64,000 bases of DNA from Prochlorococcus marinus str. MIT 0919 (GCF_027359375.1 NZ_CP114779.1:1178001-1242000); one strand, 5' to 3'; positions 10,060-21,294 are shown, counted from the stretch's first letter. Notes: generated by a model from the sequence alone, not told the origin. Program-made: numbers and translations.

Positions 10060-12486
10060 ATGTCAAGTAATTATACTAATGATTATTTTCAAAGTTTAAC
10101 TAACATCTCTTTAACTAATGTTGATTATGATATTGCAGTTTCTTTAAAAGCAGAGGGTTTAAAAATAACTGATTTTATAGAGATTTGTTCTCGTATTAAT
10201 CGTTGGCCTAATAGAACTGAACTAGGAATGTTTGGTGTTATGTGGTCAGAACATTGTTGTTATAGAAATTCGAAACCTTTATTGAGTGGTTTTCCTACTT
10301 CTGGTAAGCGTATATTGTTAGGTCCAGGAGAAAATGCTGGTGTTGTTGATGTTGGTGATAATCAAAAAATTGCTTTTAAAATAGAAAGTCATAATCATCC
10401 TTCGGCTGTTGAACCATTTCAGGGAGCTGCGACTGGTGTAGGTGGAATCCTGAGAGATATTTTTACCATGGGTGCCCGACCTATTGCTTTGTTAAATTCT
10501 CTTCGCTTTGGTTTGTTAGACGAAGATAAAAATGTTGGTTTATTGGAAGGTGTCGTATCAGGTATTGCCCATTATGGAAATTGTGTAGGAGTTCCTACTG
10601 TTGGTGGAGAAGTTGTTTTTGATAAAAGTTATTCAGGCAATCCTTTAGTTAATGCAATGGCAATAGGTTTGTTAGAAACAGATCAAATTGTTTGTTCAGG
10701 AGCTTCTGGTATTGATTTTCCAGTTGTTTATGTAGGAAGCACAACAGGTAGAGATGGTATGGGTGGGGCAAGTTTTGCAAGTGCTGAATTAAGTAATACT
10801 TCTTTGGATGATCGACCTGCCGTGCAAGTAGGAGACCCTTTTCTAGAAAAAGGACTAATAGAAGGTTGTCTTGAGGCTTTTAAAACTGGAAATGTTGTTG
10901 CTGCACAAGATATGGGTGCAGCAGGATTAACTTGCAGCTGTGCTGAAATGGCAGCTAAAGGTCAAGTAGGTATAGAACTCAATCTTGATTTAGTTCCCGC
11001 TCGTGAGGAGGGCATGTCTCCTTACGAATTTTTATTATCTGAATCACAAGAGAGAATGCTTTTTGTTGTTAAACCTGGCACAGAAGAAGATTTGATGAAA
11101 ATTTTCCTTAAATGGGGTTTAAAAGCAGAAGTAGTAGGAAAAGTTCTTAAAGACAACGTAGTTCGTGTTTTACATCAAAATCAAGTAGTTGTTGATTTAC
11201 CAGCAAACGCACTTGCTGAAGATACACCTATAGATCAACATTCAATCTTAAAAGATATACCCCCTGATATACAAGCTCATTGGCAATGGAAAGAAAGAAA
11301 TCTACCTTTACCTTTAATACAAGGAATTCCAAGTATCAATTCATCACATTTCTTTTCATGGAATGAGGTTGTTTTGAAGTTATTAGATGATCCTTCTATA
11401 GCATCTAAAAAATGGATATATGATCAATATGATTATCAAGTTCAGAATAATACTTTAATATCTCCTGGTTTGGGAGATGCTGCTGTTATAAGGTTAAGAG
11501 ATATTCAGGCAAAATCTAATGATAAATTATTAAATAAGGGAATCGCAGCTGTTGTAGATTGTCCTAATAGATGGGTTAATTTAGATCCAGAAAATGGTGC
11601 TATAGCAGCCGTTGCAGAGGCAGCAAGAAATTTATCTTGTGTGGGAGCTGAACCATTAGCAGTAACAGACAATTTAAATTTTTCTTCTCCAGAAAACCCT
11701 TTAGGTTATTGGCAGCTTGCAAATGCATGTAAAGGTATTTCTAAAGCATGCAAGGAGCTTCAAACACCAGTCACTGGAGGTAATGTTTCTTTATATAATG
11801 AAACCAGACTTTCAAATGGAAATATTCAACCTATTCAGCCAACACCTGTTATAGGAATGATTGGCTTAATAAAAGATATAAATAAGACTGTAGGTCATGG
11901 ATGGACTAACAAAGATGATTTGATTTGGTTATTAGGCGTTCCTTTGGAGACTTCTAGTAAATTAGATTCAAGTGTTTCATTATCTTCTACTGCTTATTTA
12001 GATAATATCTTTGGTATGCAAACTGGAAAGCCTCCTATAATAGATTTAGATTTGGAAAAAATGATTCAAACATTTTTGCGTGAATCGATATCAAATGAAT
12101 TAGTTACATCAGCTCATGATGTCAGTGATGGAGGACTTGCTATTTCTTTAGCAGAATCATGCATTGCTTCTGGATTAGGTGCAAATTGCTTTCTTCCAGA
12201 AAGTAAGACTCGCCTTGATAGACTTTTGTTTGCAGAAGGAGGTTCTCGAATTGTTGTTTCTATACCTTCTAACAAAATAGATGAATGGAAATATTCATTA
12301 TCAAAACTACAAAATACAAAGTTTGCTATTACTCCCGCAATGGAAATAGGTAAGGTTCAAAAGGAGTCTATTTTTACTCTTTCGCAAGGAAATCACCAAT
12401 TGTTAAATTTGTCAATTAATAAAATGCGATCTATTTTTAACTATTCAATTTCTAGAAGAGTTAATAAAAATGCTTCTAATGTTTAA
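10060..12486 (+). CDS. purL: Phosphoribosylformylglycinamidine synthase subunit PurL
   Basis: Converts FGAR, glutamine and ATP to FGAM in the fourth step of purine synthesis; this is the small bacterial form that works with PurS and PurQ. The start is the ATG at 10060 (MSSNYTND), 2 bp after the preceding stop; a TTG at 10048 is in frame but overlaps that gene. The length of 808 aa suits the family. Visible motifs are [48 protein letters not shown] (metal and ATP site), and the second repeat with [15 protein letters not shown] and HDVSDGGLA. purF follows 40 bp downstream, so two purine genes share the cluster. Confidence 0.96.
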   Translation: MSSNYTNDYFQSLTNISLTNVDYDIAVSLKAEGLKITDFIEICSRINRWPNRTELGMFGVMWSEHCCYRNSKPLLSGFPTSGKRILLGPGENAGVVDVGDNQKIAFKIESHNHPSAVEPFQGAATGVGGILRDIFTMGARPIALLNSLRFGLLDEDKNVGLLEGVVSGIAHYGNCVGVPTVGGEVVFDKSYSGNPLVNAMAIGLLETDQIVCSGASGIDFPVVYVGSTTGRDGMGGASFASAELSNTSLDDRPAVQVGDPFLEKGLIEGCLEAFKTGNVVAAQDMGAAGLTCSCAEMAAKGQVGIELNLDLVPAREEGMSPYEFLLSESQERMLFVVKPGTEEDLMKIFLKWGLKAEVVGKVLKDNVVRVLHQNQVVVDLPANALAEDTPIDQHSILKDIPPDIQAHWQWKERNLPLPLIQGIPSINSSHFFSWNEVVLKLLDDPSIASKKWIYDQYDYQVQNNTLISPGLGDAAVIRLRDIQAKSNDKLLNKGIAAVVDCPNRWVNLDPENGAIAAVAEAARNLSCVGAEPLAVTDNLNFSSPENPLGYWQLANACKGISKACKELQTPVTGGNVSLYNETRLSNGNIQPIQPTPVIGMIGLIKDINKTVGHGWTNKDDLIWLLGVPLETSSKLDSSVSLSSTAYLDNIFGMQTGKPPIIDLDLEKMIQTFLRESISNELVTSAHDVSDGGLAISLAESCIASGLGANCFLPESKTRLDRLLFAEGGSRIVVSIPSNKIDEWKYSLSKLQNTKFAITPAMEIGKVQKESIFTLSQGNHQLLNLSINKMRSIFNYSISRRVNKNASNV

Positions 12487-12526
12487 TTATAGAACTTTTA
12501 TTTTATATCTAATATAGGAGAAAATT

Positions 12527-13981
12527 ATGTGTGGAATAGTAGGCATTTTCGCAAATGAACAAATTAATCAACTTATATATGACAGTTTGTTGTTGCTTCA
12601 ACATAGAGGTCAAGATTCAACAGGTATTGCGACTATGGAAGGAAGTCTTTTTCATTTATGCAAGTCAAAAGGACAGGTAAAAGAAGCTTATAGAACTAGA
12701 GATATGCGTAATTTATTAGGAAATATTGGTATTGGACATGTTAGATATGCTACAAAAGGTACTGCTGAGAGTGAGAACGAAGCACAGCCTTTTTATGTTA
12801 ATGCTCCTTATGGGATTATACTTGTACATAATGGTAATTTAACTAATACACGAGAATTAGAGAAACAACTTTTTAATATTGATAGAAGACATACAAATTC
12901 TTCTAGTGATACTGAAATGTTATTGAATATTTTAGCTACGGAGATACAATCACAAATTCATGGCAGTTCATTGTCTCCTGAACATGTTTTCTCTGCTATT
13001 AGATCATTACATGAGCGAATAGAAGGTTCTTATGCTGCTATAGCTTTAATTGCGGGGCATGGATTACTTGCTTTTAGAGATCCTTTTGGAATCCGTCCCT
13101 TAGTGCTAGGTAAGAGAGTTTTAAATAATAAAACTGAATGGATGGTAGCGAGTGAATCATTGGTACTAGAAAATAATGATTTTGCTTTAGTTCGTGATGT
13201 ACTTCCAGGTGAAGCGATATTTATTTCTATAAACGGTGAGCTTTATTCTAAACAATGTTCTCATAATCCTTCTTTATTCCCTTGCTCTTTTGAATATGTA
13301 TATTTAGCTAGGCCTGATTCAGTCATGAATGGTATTTCTGTATATGAAGCAAGACTTAGAATGGGAGATCAATTAGCCAAAACAATTAAAAAAGATATTA
13401 AATCAGGTGATATAGATGTTGTAATGCCTATTCCCGACTCTTCTCGTCCATCGGCTATGCAGGTAGCTAGGCAATTAGGAGTAGAATATAGGGAAGGTTT
13501 TTTTAAAAATAGATATATTGGTCGAACATTTATTATGCCAGGCCAATCATTGCGTAAAAAATCAGTAAGGCAAAAATTAAATGCTATGAGTACAGAGTTT
13601 AAAGGTAAAAATATTCTTATTGTTGATGATTCTATTGTACGTGGAACTACATCTAAGGAAATAGTACAAATGGCAAAAGTTGCAGGGGCTAATAGTGTTA
13701 CTTTCACGTCTGCTGCCCCACCTATTCGTTACCCACATGTTTATGGTATTAACATGCCTTCCAAAAAAGAATTAATTGCTTATAATAGATCACTTTCTCA
13801 AATAGAAGATATATTATTAGCAGATAAATTAGTGTATCAAGAAGTGGATGATTTAAAAAGCGCGATAATAGAGAATTCACCAGTAAATGATTTAGATTTG
13901 TCTTGTTTTACAGGAGAATATGTGACTGGAAATGTTACAAATGAATATTTAGAATGGGTTGAAAGAGAATATGTATCATGA
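12527..13981 (+). CDS. purF: Amidophosphoribosyltransferase
   Basis: First committed enzyme of purine synthesis: PRPP plus glutamine gives phosphoribosylamine. The start ATG at 12527 has a good Shine-Dalgarno (TAGGAG, about 7 bp upstream) and gives MCGIVGIF, in which Cys2 becomes the N-terminal nucleophile of the class II glutaminase after Met removal. Other landmarks are LLLQHRGQDSTGIAT, HVRYATKG, VASESL, and the PRPP loop ILIVDDSIVRGTTS near residue 365. At 484 aa it has the usual size. Its stop directly abuts the stop of the convergent gyrA-like gene, so no room is left for a separate terminator. Confidence 0.97.
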   Translation: MCGIVGIFANEQINQLIYDSLLLLQHRGQDSTGIATMEGSLFHLCKSKGQVKEAYRTRDMRNLLGNIGIGHVRYATKGTAESENEAQPFYVNAPYGIILVHNGNLTNTRELEKQLFNIDRRHTNSSSDTEMLLNILATEIQSQIHGSSLSPEHVFSAIRSLHERIEGSYAAIALIAGHGLLAFRDPFGIRPLVLGKRVLNNKTEWMVASESLVLENNDFALVRDVLPGEAIFISINGELYSKQCSHNPSLFPCSFEYVYLARPDSVMNGISVYEARLRMGDQLAKTIKKDIKSGDIDVVMPIPDSSRPSAMQVARQLGVEYREGFFKNRYIGRTFIMPGQSLRKKSVRQKLNAMSTEFKGKNILIVDDSIVRGTTSKEIVQMAKVAGANSVTFTSAAPPIRYPHVYGINMPSKKELIAYNRSLSQIEDILLADKLVYQEVDDLKSAIIENSPVNDLDLSCFTGEYVTGNVTNEYLEWVEREYVS

Positions 13982-16477
13982 CTAATTATTTAGAAATGAG
14001 TAGTTAATTATATCGATTAAGGGAACTATTTCTTTAATATATTCATCACTATCTAATTGTAAAAGAGAGTGATCTAATTTATTTAAACACAGGCTATTCA
14101 TTTGTTCCTGATCAATTCGGCCATATTTCCCTTTTGAGGTTATTATACCCGCTAAGTTATTACTATTAAAAATTTGAATAATCATATTATCATTGTTTTT
14201 AGTTTCTTTTAATTCAATATTAATATCACCTAAATCACCTTTTTTGCAGTTTCTAAGAGAAGAAATAGAATATTTTATAAAACCACCATTTTTTGTCACC
14301 ATTATTAAGTCTTCTTTTTGGGAGTTGTCTACTGAAATAGCTCCTACTATTTCTTCACCTGGAAATAGTTTCATTATCGTTGAACCTTGAGCAAGTTTAC
14401 CCATGGAAGGGATTGACTTTTCGTTCATTTCTATTTTTAGAACCCTACCTATATTTGTTCCGATTATTAAATTACTTCTCGAGTTACAGATCACAGCTGA
14501 TTTGAGTTTTATTTCTTCTTTTAATTTTAGGATTGATGCAGCTCTACCTGAAATATCTAATATTTCTTCAATAGGCAGTTTTTTAAACTTACCGTCATTG
14601 GTTAATAGACCAATACTGAGATCTTTATTAGTACCTAAAGGAATTAAAGTATTTATAGTTTCTTTTTCTAATACAGTAGGCAAAAACTTTTCTATCTTTC
14701 CTGGTTGTAACCCAGCAAATTCCCACTTTAAAAGAGCGACTTTACCAGAGTCTGTAATTACAACAATTTTTGGATTTTCTTGAATGGGCCATATTAGTTT
14801 TGTAGGTATTGGGCTATCGCCAAGATTACAACTTTCATTAAGGTGTAATCTACCTAGTACTCTTGGACTTATTATTTTTACTTCATAATCATGCTGAATA
14901 ACGAGCTTGTTTTCTTTAGGTAACTCTTCATAAGCATTTTTTCTTTGTAATTCAGCATTAGGTCTTTGATTTGCATTTCTTTCTGCTAACAACTTATCAC
15001 CATCTTCTATTAATTTCGTTTTTCTTTTAGAACCAAATTTCTTTTTTAAATACTTAAATTCTTCAATCATAGTATTTAATAATTTTTCCCTTTGATTGAG
15101 AACTATTTCTAGAGAACTTTTCTTTGTTTCAAGTGCATCACATTCATTATATAAACTTTGTGTTTCTAAATTAGTTAATCTCCTTAAGGGCATAGCTAAT
15201 ATTCCTTCAGCTTGTTTCTCTGATAGTTCTAACCTAACCATTAGTCTTGTTCTTGCCTCCATTGCATCCCTTGCTGTTTCGATCATATTTATTACACTTT
15301 TTAGATTTTCTAATGCTTTTAGTAAACCTTTTACTAATTCAAGTCTTTCGTTTGTTTTTAATAGCTCATTCTTTGTTCTTTTTATTATTGTTAATTCTCT
15401 ATACTCCAGGAAAATATTTAGAAATTCTTTTAAGGAAAGTTGTTTTGGTTGACCATTAACTATAGCTAATAATGTTGCTCCAAAATTACTTTGAAGACCT
15501 GTTTTTTGATACAAGTGCTTTAGAACTTTCTCTGGGTTACTATCTCTACGCAATTCAACTAAGATTCTCATTCCATCTCTATCACTTTCGTCGCGAATAT
15601 CAGCTATACCCTCTATTTTTGAATTGTTAACCATATCTGCTAACTTTTCTATCCAATTTGATTTACTTAACTGATAGGGCAATTCTGTGATAACAATTGC
15701 ATTTTTTTTATGCTTTCCTTTCCCTCTATTGATTTCTTCTATATGTGCTATTCCTCTCATTGGTATGCTTCCTTTTCCTTTTAAATATGTGTCTTTTACA
15801 CCACTTCCTATAAGTATTTCTCCTCCAGTTGGAAAGTCAGGGCCAGGAATTAACTTTAATAATCTTTCTTCGGATAATTGTGGTTTTTTAATTAATTCTA
15901 TTAAGGCATTTATCACTTCATTAATATTGTGTGGAGGAATATTTGTAGCCATCCCAACGGCTATTCCTGAACAACCATTTAAGATAAGAAATGGTAACTG
16001 GGCTGGCAGTACAACAGGTTCTTGTTGAGAAGAATCGAAATTAGGAGAAAATTCAACTGTATTTGACCCAATTTCACTAAGCATTGCTTCATGAGCAATA
16101 GGCGCTAATCGAGTTTCTGTATATCTCATTGCTGCTGGCGGATCATCATCTACCGATCCAAAATTTCCATGACCATCAAGAACTGGATATCTACAAGCAA
16201 AATTTTGTACGAGTCTTACTAGTGCGTCATATACGGCTTGATCTCCATGAGGGTGATATTTACCGAGTACATCTCCTACAACACGAGCACATTTTTTGTA
16301 TGGTCTTTCCGGAGTTAAACCAAGTTCTTGCATAGCAAATAATATGCGGCGTTGAACTGGTTTCAATCCATCTCTAGCATCAGGCAAAGCCCTACCTACG
16401 ATTACGCTCATCGCGTACTCGAGATAAGAACGCTGCATTTCTTGATGCAGAGATATAGCTTGAAGGCGCTCTTCCAT
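13982..16477 (-). CDS. Type II topoisomerase subunit A (GyrA/ParC-like)
   Basis: Catalytic A subunit of a type IIA topoisomerase. The N-terminal breakage-reunion domain is typical: [39 protein letters not shown], and the active-site tyrosine in [10 protein letters not shown] near residue 119. A coiled region around 350-480 and a C-terminal beta-pinwheel of weak repeats ([23 protein letters not shown]) follow. I cannot find a canonical GyrA box (Q-R/K-R-G-G-R/K-G), so this 831-aa protein may be the ParC-like or second gyrA paralogue that marine picocyanobacteria carry, rather than the main gyrase subunit. It is convergent with purF and about 80 bp downstream of the TPR gene. Confidence 0.9.
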   Translation of the reverse strand: MEERLQAISLHQEMQRSYLEYAMSVIVGRALPDARDGLKPVQRRILFAMQELGLTPERPYKKCARVVGDVLGKYHPHGDQAVYDALVRLVQNFACRYPVLDGHGNFGSVDDDPPAAMRYTETRLAPIAHEAMLSEIGSNTVEFSPNFDSSQQEPVVLPAQLPFLILNGCSGIAVGMATNIPPHNINEVINALIELIKKPQLSEERLLKLIPGPDFPTGGEILIGSGVKDTYLKGKGSIPMRGIAHIEEINRGKGKHKKNAIVITELPYQLSKSNWIEKLADMVNNSKIEGIADIRDESDRDGMRILVELRRDSNPEKVLKHLYQKTGLQSNFGATLLAIVNGQPKQLSLKEFLNIFLEYRELTIIKRTKNELLKTNERLELVKGLLKALENLKSVINMIETARDAMEARTRLMVRLELSEKQAEGILAMPLRRLTNLETQSLYNECDALETKKSSLEIVLNQREKLLNTMIEEFKYLKKKFGSKRKTKLIEDGDKLLAERNANQRPNAELQRKNAYEELPKENKLVIQHDYEVKIISPRVLGRLHLNESCNLGDSPIPTKLIWPIQENPKIVVITDSGKVALLKWEFAGLQPGKIEKFLPTVLEKETINTLIPLGTNKDLSIGLLTNDGKFKKLPIEEILDISGRAASILKLKEEIKLKSAVICNSRSNLIIGTNIGRVLKIEMNEKSIPSMGKLAQGSTIMKLFPGEEIVGAISVDNSQKEDLIMVTKNGGFIKYSISSLRNCKKGDLGDINIELKETKNNDNMIIQIFNSNNLAGIITSKGKYGRIDQEQMNSLCLNKLDHSLLQLDSDEYIKEIVPLIDIINYSFLNN

Positions 16478-16554
16478 CCAGATACTTGAGGATTCTTAGA
16501 AGGCCTAAGAATTTAAGAGTACATACTTATTTCCTTTCTTACCAGTTTTTCTTA

Positions 16555-17448
16555 TTACTTATTTTCAAAATCGGAGTTTGCTAAGGCTTCATTTATTGTT
16601 TTTTCGAGTTTTGGATTTTTAAAGAGTTCCTCTGTTGCTTCTTGCAATTTATCACCCCAAAGCTGTTCTTTTTGGTGCTGATAAGATACATAGTTGGGAT
16701 TAAGAGAAAGAGCTTCTTTGACAAGTTCTATTGATTCTATATTGCCTAAGTCCTTCTTATTCAGTGCCGCTGCTAATGCAAGCTTAGGTTCGGCATCATT
16801 AGTAATACTTAATGCTTCTTTCCATTTAGCTATAGCTTTATCTATTTTATTTAATTCATATAATACTAGACCTTGATTATTAATCGATTGCCAAAAATTA
16901 GGGTTTATTTTTGATGCCTCTATAAATGCATCTAAGGCAGACTTATGATTTTTTAAAATTAGATTTGCATTGCCTAATTGAAAATATGCTGTTGAATTAT
17001 TCGGTTCTAATTTTAATCCATTTTTAATTGCATCAATAGCATTCTCAGGTTTATTTTGATTAAGGGCTATAGAAGCTTCTGCGAACCAAAGACTAGCTAT
17101 TTTGGGATTATATGACTTAGCTTTTTGAATCGATGAAAGAGCTTCTTCTAAATTATTTCTTCTCATTTCTCCTTCAGCAAGAATCATCCAAAGCTCTATT
17201 TCTTCTGGGTTAAGTGCAACGGCTAGTTTTGCTAAATTAGTACCTTCTTTTGTTGGTCCAAATCTAATAAATTTAGCAGCTATTTGCCCAATTTTAATTC
17301 CAGTTCTTTTTAATTCATTTACATTAGGCTCATAGATAGTTGGTGTAAAAGCAGATGACCCCCCAATAGGTATGAATAAATTAAAAAAAATAATCGCTAA
17401 TATTATAAATCTTCGCTTTTTTATAAAAAGAATAGTGTTTTTAAACAT
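16555..17448 (-). CDS. Membrane-anchored or secreted TPR-repeat protein
   Basis: A 297-aa protein with a basic start, then a hydrophobic segment (about residues 13-32, FIILAIIFFNLFIPIGG), so exported or anchored in a membrane. From about residue 65 there are at least five tetratricopeptide-like helical repeats, for example ASLWFAEASIALNQNKPENA, STAYFQLGNANLILKNHKSA and FWQSINNQGLVLYELNKIDK. TPR proteins usually act as scaffolds; no enzyme domain is present. It lies between queG (25 bp upstream) and the gyrA-like gene on the same strand, an order I recall as conserved in Prochlorococcus. Specific partner unknown. Confidence 0.85.
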   Translation of the reverse strand: MFKNTILFIKKRRFIILAIIFFNLFIPIGGSSAFTPTIYEPNVNELKRTGIKIGQIAAKFIRFGPTKEGTNLAKLAVALNPEEIELWMILAEGEMRRNNLEEALSSIQKAKSYNPKIASLWFAEASIALNQNKPENAIDAIKNGLKLEPNNSTAYFQLGNANLILKNHKSALDAFIEASKINPNFWQSINNQGLVLYELNKIDKAIAKWKEALSITNDAEPKLALAAALNKKDLGNIESIELVKEALSLNPNYVSYQHQKEQLWGDKLQEATEELFKNPKLEKTINEALANSDFENK

Positions 17449-17473
17449 GATACTTTTAAGCTTTCATTGAATA

Positions 17474-18427
17474 TTAGTCGAAATCATCCTTTGTATTTAT
17501 TAATTTTGCATTACGTTTCCACATCCAAGGTTTAATCCGCTTTAAAGCGGACCCTTTTAATTTTTGCTTCCATGTCGCTTCATCCCATTCTTTTATTTGT
17601 TGTTTGGTTAAATTTAGAATCCAATCACGAGGCTGCACATCTGGGTCTTTGCTACTTTCTAGTTTTTTTTGGTTCCAAGGACATATATCTTGGCAAATAT
17701 CACACCCAGCGACCCACTTTCCCATTGCTTTGGCAATATTTTCAGGTATTTCCCTATTCCGATTTTCAATATTGTGATAAGCAATACATTTGTTTGAGTT
17801 AATTACAAACGGCTCTGTAATTGCTGCTGTTGGGCATGCTTCTATACATTTGTCACATTTTCCGCAAAGAGGAATTGAGGGATTATCAGGCGTTAATGCT
17901 ACGGTGCAAAGTAAATTTCCTAATACGATCCAAGATCCTTTGCTTTCATTTATAAGATTACTATTTTTCCCAATCCATCCAATACCAGCTTCTTCTGCCC
18001 ATGCTTTTTCTAAAAGTGGTTTGGAGTCCACGCAAATTTTCCATTTGCAATCTTTAATTTCACTTTCTAGCCATCTGCCTATTTTCCCAAGTCTTTTTTC
18101 TAAAACTTGATGATAATCATTGCCCCAAGCGTATCGAGCAACAAGTGGCTTGTCTTGAGCTGTTCCTGTTTGATCTATGAAATAGTTTAGCCCTACTACC
18201 AAAACGCTTTTAACATCTTTTAGAAGGCTTTCGATATTTTGTCGCCTAGGTGCTTCCATCCATCCCATATCTCCCTGATTCCCTGCCTTTAACCATCTTT
18301 GCAATGATGCTGTTCTAAGATTGATACGATTGCTACCAGGTATTCTTGCTATACCTACAGGGTTAAAACCTTGCAGTTTTGCTTGTTTTTTTAGCTCGAG
18401 ACTTAATTGATCTTGGCTTAGCGGCAT
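17474..18427 (-). CDS. queG: Epoxyqueuosine reductase
   Basis: Catalyses the last step of queuosine formation, reducing epoxyqueuosine in the wobble position of GUN-anticodon tRNAs with a cobalamin and two 4Fe-4S clusters. The N-terminal half has the typical FNPVGIARIP and GWMEAPRRQN segments; the two ferredoxin-type clusters are CGKCDKCIEACPTAAI and CDICQDICPWN. The length of 317 aa is usual without the C-terminal HEAT extension. The enzyme needs cobalamin, and cbiD of cobalamin synthesis is also in this window. The ATG at 18427 is the first in frame. Confidence 0.95.
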   Translation of the reverse strand: MPLSQDQLSLELKKQAKLQGFNPVGIARIPGSNRINLRTASLQRWLKAGNQGDMGWMEAPRRQNIESLLKDVKSVLVVGLNYFIDQTGTAQDKPLVARYAWGNDYHQVLEKRLGKIGRWLESEIKDCKWKICVDSKPLLEKAWAEEAGIGWIGKNSNLINESKGSWIVLGNLLCTVALTPDNPSIPLCGKCDKCIEACPTAAITEPFVINSNKCIAYHNIENRNREIPENIAKAMGKWVAGCDICQDICPWNQKKLESSKDPDVQPRDWILNLTKQQIKEWDEATWKQKLKGSALKRIKPWMWKRNAKLINTKDDFD

Positions 18428-18556
18428 GATTACAAAATTTTTTAAAAGGATTTTTTTGCTTAATCTTTAAGTTTTTCCATTAAAAAAAGCTTTTTAATAA
18501 ATTAAATTGGTTAACTTAGTTGAATAATGTAATTCAAAGGATTTAGAACATTCTTG

Positions 18557-19303
18557 GTGCAGTCATCTCCCAGACAAGATCTTTCTCTAGCTTCTAGGCT
18601 TCAGCAAGACCTTAAGAATGACCTTATAGCGGGATTGCTTGTTGTCATACCTTTGGCCACAACAATTTGGCTGTCAACGATTGTGAGTCGCTTTGTACTT
18701 GCTTTTTTAACTTCTATTCCAAAGCAATTAAATCCATTTATTACTCTTAATCCCCTTTTACAAGATCTGATAAACCTTGCACTTGGCTTAACGGTTCCTT
18801 TGTTAGGAATTCTTTTGATTGGTTTAATGGCTAGGAATTTTGTTGGTAGGTGGTTGCTTGAATTTGGAGAAGGGACACTTTCAAGAATTCCTTTAGCAGG
18901 TTCTGTTTATAAAACTTTGAAACAACTATTAGAGACCTTCCTTCGTGATAATTCAAAAAGATTTAGAAGGGTTGTCTTGGTTGAGTATCCAAGAGAAGGG
19001 TTGTTTAGCGTAGGTTTTGTGACTGGATTGGTAGGACCGTCTCTTCAGCCAGAATTAAACGAACCCTTGCTTAGTGTTTTCATACCAACTGCTCCGAACC
19101 CAACTACAGGCTGGTACACTCTTGTCCCAGAAGCATCTGTTAAGGATTTAAATATTTCAGTAGAGGATGCGTTTAGAACAATTATTTCTGCAGGTATTGT
19201 TAACCCTGATGAAAGAAATAATACTATTAATACAAGTTTTTCTAGTTTATTTGCTCAATTAAAATCAAATACATCACAATCTTCTGTTTCTAATCAGAGT
19301 TGA
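18557..19303 (+). CDS. DUF502-family integral membrane protein
   Basis: A 248-aa membrane protein of the DUF502 family. Two transmembrane segments are evident: IAGLLVVIPLATTIWLSTIV (about residues 24-43) and a second around 75-95 with LGLTVPLLGILLIGLMARN. Downstream come the conserved family features EGTLSRIPLAGSVYKTLKQ and VVLVEYPREGLFSVGFVTG, then FIPTAPNPTTGWYTLVPE. The function of the family is unknown. The start is GTG at 18557 or TTG one codon earlier. It is followed 24 bp later by nusB, and the pair with ftsY probably forms a short operon. Confidence 0.88.
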   Translation: MQSSPRQDLSLASRLQQDLKNDLIAGLLVVIPLATTIWLSTIVSRFVLAFLTSIPKQLNPFITLNPLLQDLINLALGLTVPLLGILLIGLMARNFVGRWLLEFGEGTLSRIPLAGSVYKTLKQLLETFLRDNSKRFRRVVLVEYPREGLFSVGFVTGLVGPSLQPELNEPLLSVFIPTAPNPTTGWYTLVPEASVKDLNISVEDAFRTIISAGIVNPDERNNTINTSFSSLFAQLKSNTSQSSVSNQS

Positions 19304-19327
19304 AAGATATTTTTTTTAAGTGTTATC

Positions 19328-19966
19328 ATGCAGTCTCGATCTATTGCTAGAGAAATTTCCCTTTTGGTTTTAGGCCAGACTTCACATATTCAAGTTGATA
19401 GTTTAAATGAGATCTCTATAAATGATTTATTGAGCTTGGGTTTAGAGACTCTTTTCAACCATTGGAGAGATCAATTAGATACTTGTGCAAATCAGCTTGA
19501 ATCAGCTAAGGAGAAATTATCTGATAGTGAATTAGTTGAGAATGACACTAAGGTTCAAATTTCAACTATTAGAAGTTATTTGCAGAGCTCTTTGAGTCAT
19601 TCAGAAGATCTTTTGAATAATCTTTCGGATGTTATAGAATTGTCTACTTTATTATCATTATCTGAACAGCCTAATATTCGAAAAGATGCTATAAAAAGAG
19701 TTGCCTTAGTGCTTGAAGATATAAAGGGAATTGATAATGCAATAAATAATGTAATGGAAGGCTGGCGCTTGAAACGACTACCAAAAATTGATCAGGACAT
19801 TTTGAGACTTGCTTATATAGATATTTATATTTTAAGAGTTCCAATCCCTATTGCTTGTAATGAAGCTGTGAACCTTGCTAATCGTTATAGTGATGAACAG
19901 GGTCGAAAAATGATTAATGGTATTTTGAGAAGACTTCATTCATCTTATTCAACTAATATTGCCTAA
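19328..19966 (+). CDS. nusB: Transcription antitermination factor NusB
   Basis: NusB binds boxA RNA with NusE (ribosomal protein S10) during rRNA antitermination. The N-terminus QSRSIAREISLLVLGQ and the C-terminal block KIDQDILRLAYIDIYILRVPI with ACNEAVNLANRYSDEQGRKMINGIL are typical. The protein is 212 aa, longer than the E. coli form (about 140 aa), because of a charged helical insertion near residues 40-110, common in cyanobacterial NusB. The stop codon overlaps the ftsY start (TAATG), so the two are translationally coupled. Confidence 0.93.
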   Translation: MQSRSIAREISLLVLGQTSHIQVDSLNEISINDLLSLGLETLFNHWRDQLDTCANQLESAKEKLSDSELVENDTKVQISTIRSYLQSSLSHSEDLLNNLSDVIELSTLLSLSEQPNIRKDAIKRVALVLEDIKGIDNAINNVMEGWRLKRLPKIDQDILRLAYIDIYILRVPIPIACNEAVNLANRYSDEQGRKMINGILRRLHSSYSTNIA

Positions 19967-21294
19967 TGGATTACGATGATTCACAATCAGGATCGATTGA
20001 AAGCTCGTCTAATACAAATTCACAGAAAAATCCTATTTTAAATGATCAGGAGACATTGGATTGGGCAAAAAAAGCATATGCAAAATTAAAACAGAAGCAA
20101 GAAGAAGAAAAAATTACTATCACTGAAACACTAAAGGAAAATGCTTTAGATAATAATTTATTAAAATCATCTAACGAAGTTTCGCCTGTTGAATTTTCAC
20201 AGGAAAATAATAATTTTGATAATTCTCTGCCTCAGCAAGAAAAAGTACCGATAGATCACGAGTCTGAGGTAAAGGATATAGGTGAATTTGACGATAGCTT
20301 TACTTGGTCTGCAGGAATATTAGCTGCTCAGGGTAGAAATCCTGATGACATATCTTATGAAGATATCAATTGGTTAACACGCTTAAGACAAGGACTGGAA
20401 AAAACTCGACAAGGCTTTGTCACTGATTTACTAGAGAAATTTGGAGATGATCCACTTACTCCAGAAATTTTAGATGATTTAGAAATTTTGCTTTTAAGAG
20501 CCGATGTAGGTGTTAGTGCAACTGACCAAATTATTAATGCCTTAAGACGAAGATTAAACGAAGAAGTTTTAGACGCTAAAGAGGGTTATCGATTTCTTAA
20601 AGAACAACTTTGTAAGATCGTTGATAAACCTATTAAAGATAGTGGGAAGAATTTATTGGCTCCCACGCATAATCGTTTAAATATTTGGCTATTGGTGGGA
20701 GTTAATGGTGTGGGAAAAACCACAACTTTAGGTAAGCTTGCAAATCTTTCATTACGAAGTGGGTATTCTGCTTTGATAGCTGCAGCAGATACTTTTCGAG
20801 TTGCTGCTGTAGAGCAAGTTAAAGTTTGGGCTGATAGAAGTGGAGTCTCAGTTGTTGCTAATGAGACACCTAATGCTGACCCGGCAGCAGTGGTTTTTGA
20901 TGCTATTGGTGCTGCCAAGTCAAAAGAAATAGAATTATTATTAGTTGATACTGCTGGCCGCTTGCAAACCAAAAATAATTTAATGGAAGAATTGGCGAAA
21001 ATTACGAAGATTATTAATCGAATTGCACCAGATGCTTTGGTCGAATCTTTGTTAGTGCTTGATGCTAGTCAAGGTCAAAATGGCCTCAGTCAGGCAATGT
21101 CATTTGCAAAGTCTGCAAACTTAACGGGTGTCGTGATGACTAAGTTGGATGGTTCTTCACGGGGAGGTGTAGCTTTTGCAATAGCAACAGAAGCTAATCT
21201 TCCAATAAGATTTATAGGTGCTGGAGAGGGCTTACGAGATTTGAAACCTTTTAATAGTTTCGAGTTTGTTGAGGCTCTTTTGGTAAATCGTTGA
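19966..21294 (+). CDS. ftsY: Signal recognition particle receptor FtsY
   Basis: GTPase receptor that docks SRP-ribosome complexes at the membrane. About 150 acidic, low-complexity residues (A domain) precede the N-G domains. GTPase motifs in order: G1 GVNGVGKTTTLGKLA, the family loop AADTFRVAAVEQVKVWADR, G3 DTAGRLQTKNNL, G4 TKLDGSSRGGVA and G5 FIGAGEGLRDLKPF. Total 442 aa. The ATG overlaps the nusB stop by one base. The NG domain lacks any C-terminal M domain, which separates FtsY from Ffh. Confidence 0.97.
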   Translation: MDYDDSQSGSIESSSNTNSQKNPILNDQETLDWAKKAYAKLKQKQEEEKITITETLKENALDNNLLKSSNEVSPVEFSQENNNFDNSLPQQEKVPIDHESEVKDIGEFDDSFTWSAGILAAQGRNPDDISYEDINWLTRLRQGLEKTRQGFVTDLLEKFGDDPLTPEILDDLEILLLRADVGVSATDQIINALRRRLNEEVLDAKEGYRFLKEQLCKIVDKPIKDSGKNLLAPTHNRLNIWLLVGVNGVGKTTTLGKLANLSLRSGYSALIAAADTFRVAAVEQVKVWADRSGVSVVANETPNADPAAVVFDAIGAAKSKEIELLLVDTAGRLQTKNNLMEELAKITKIINRIAPDALVESLLVLDASQGQNGLSQAMSFAKSANLTGVVMTKLDGSSRGGVAFAIATEANLPIRFIGAGEGLRDLKPFNSFEFVEALLVNR

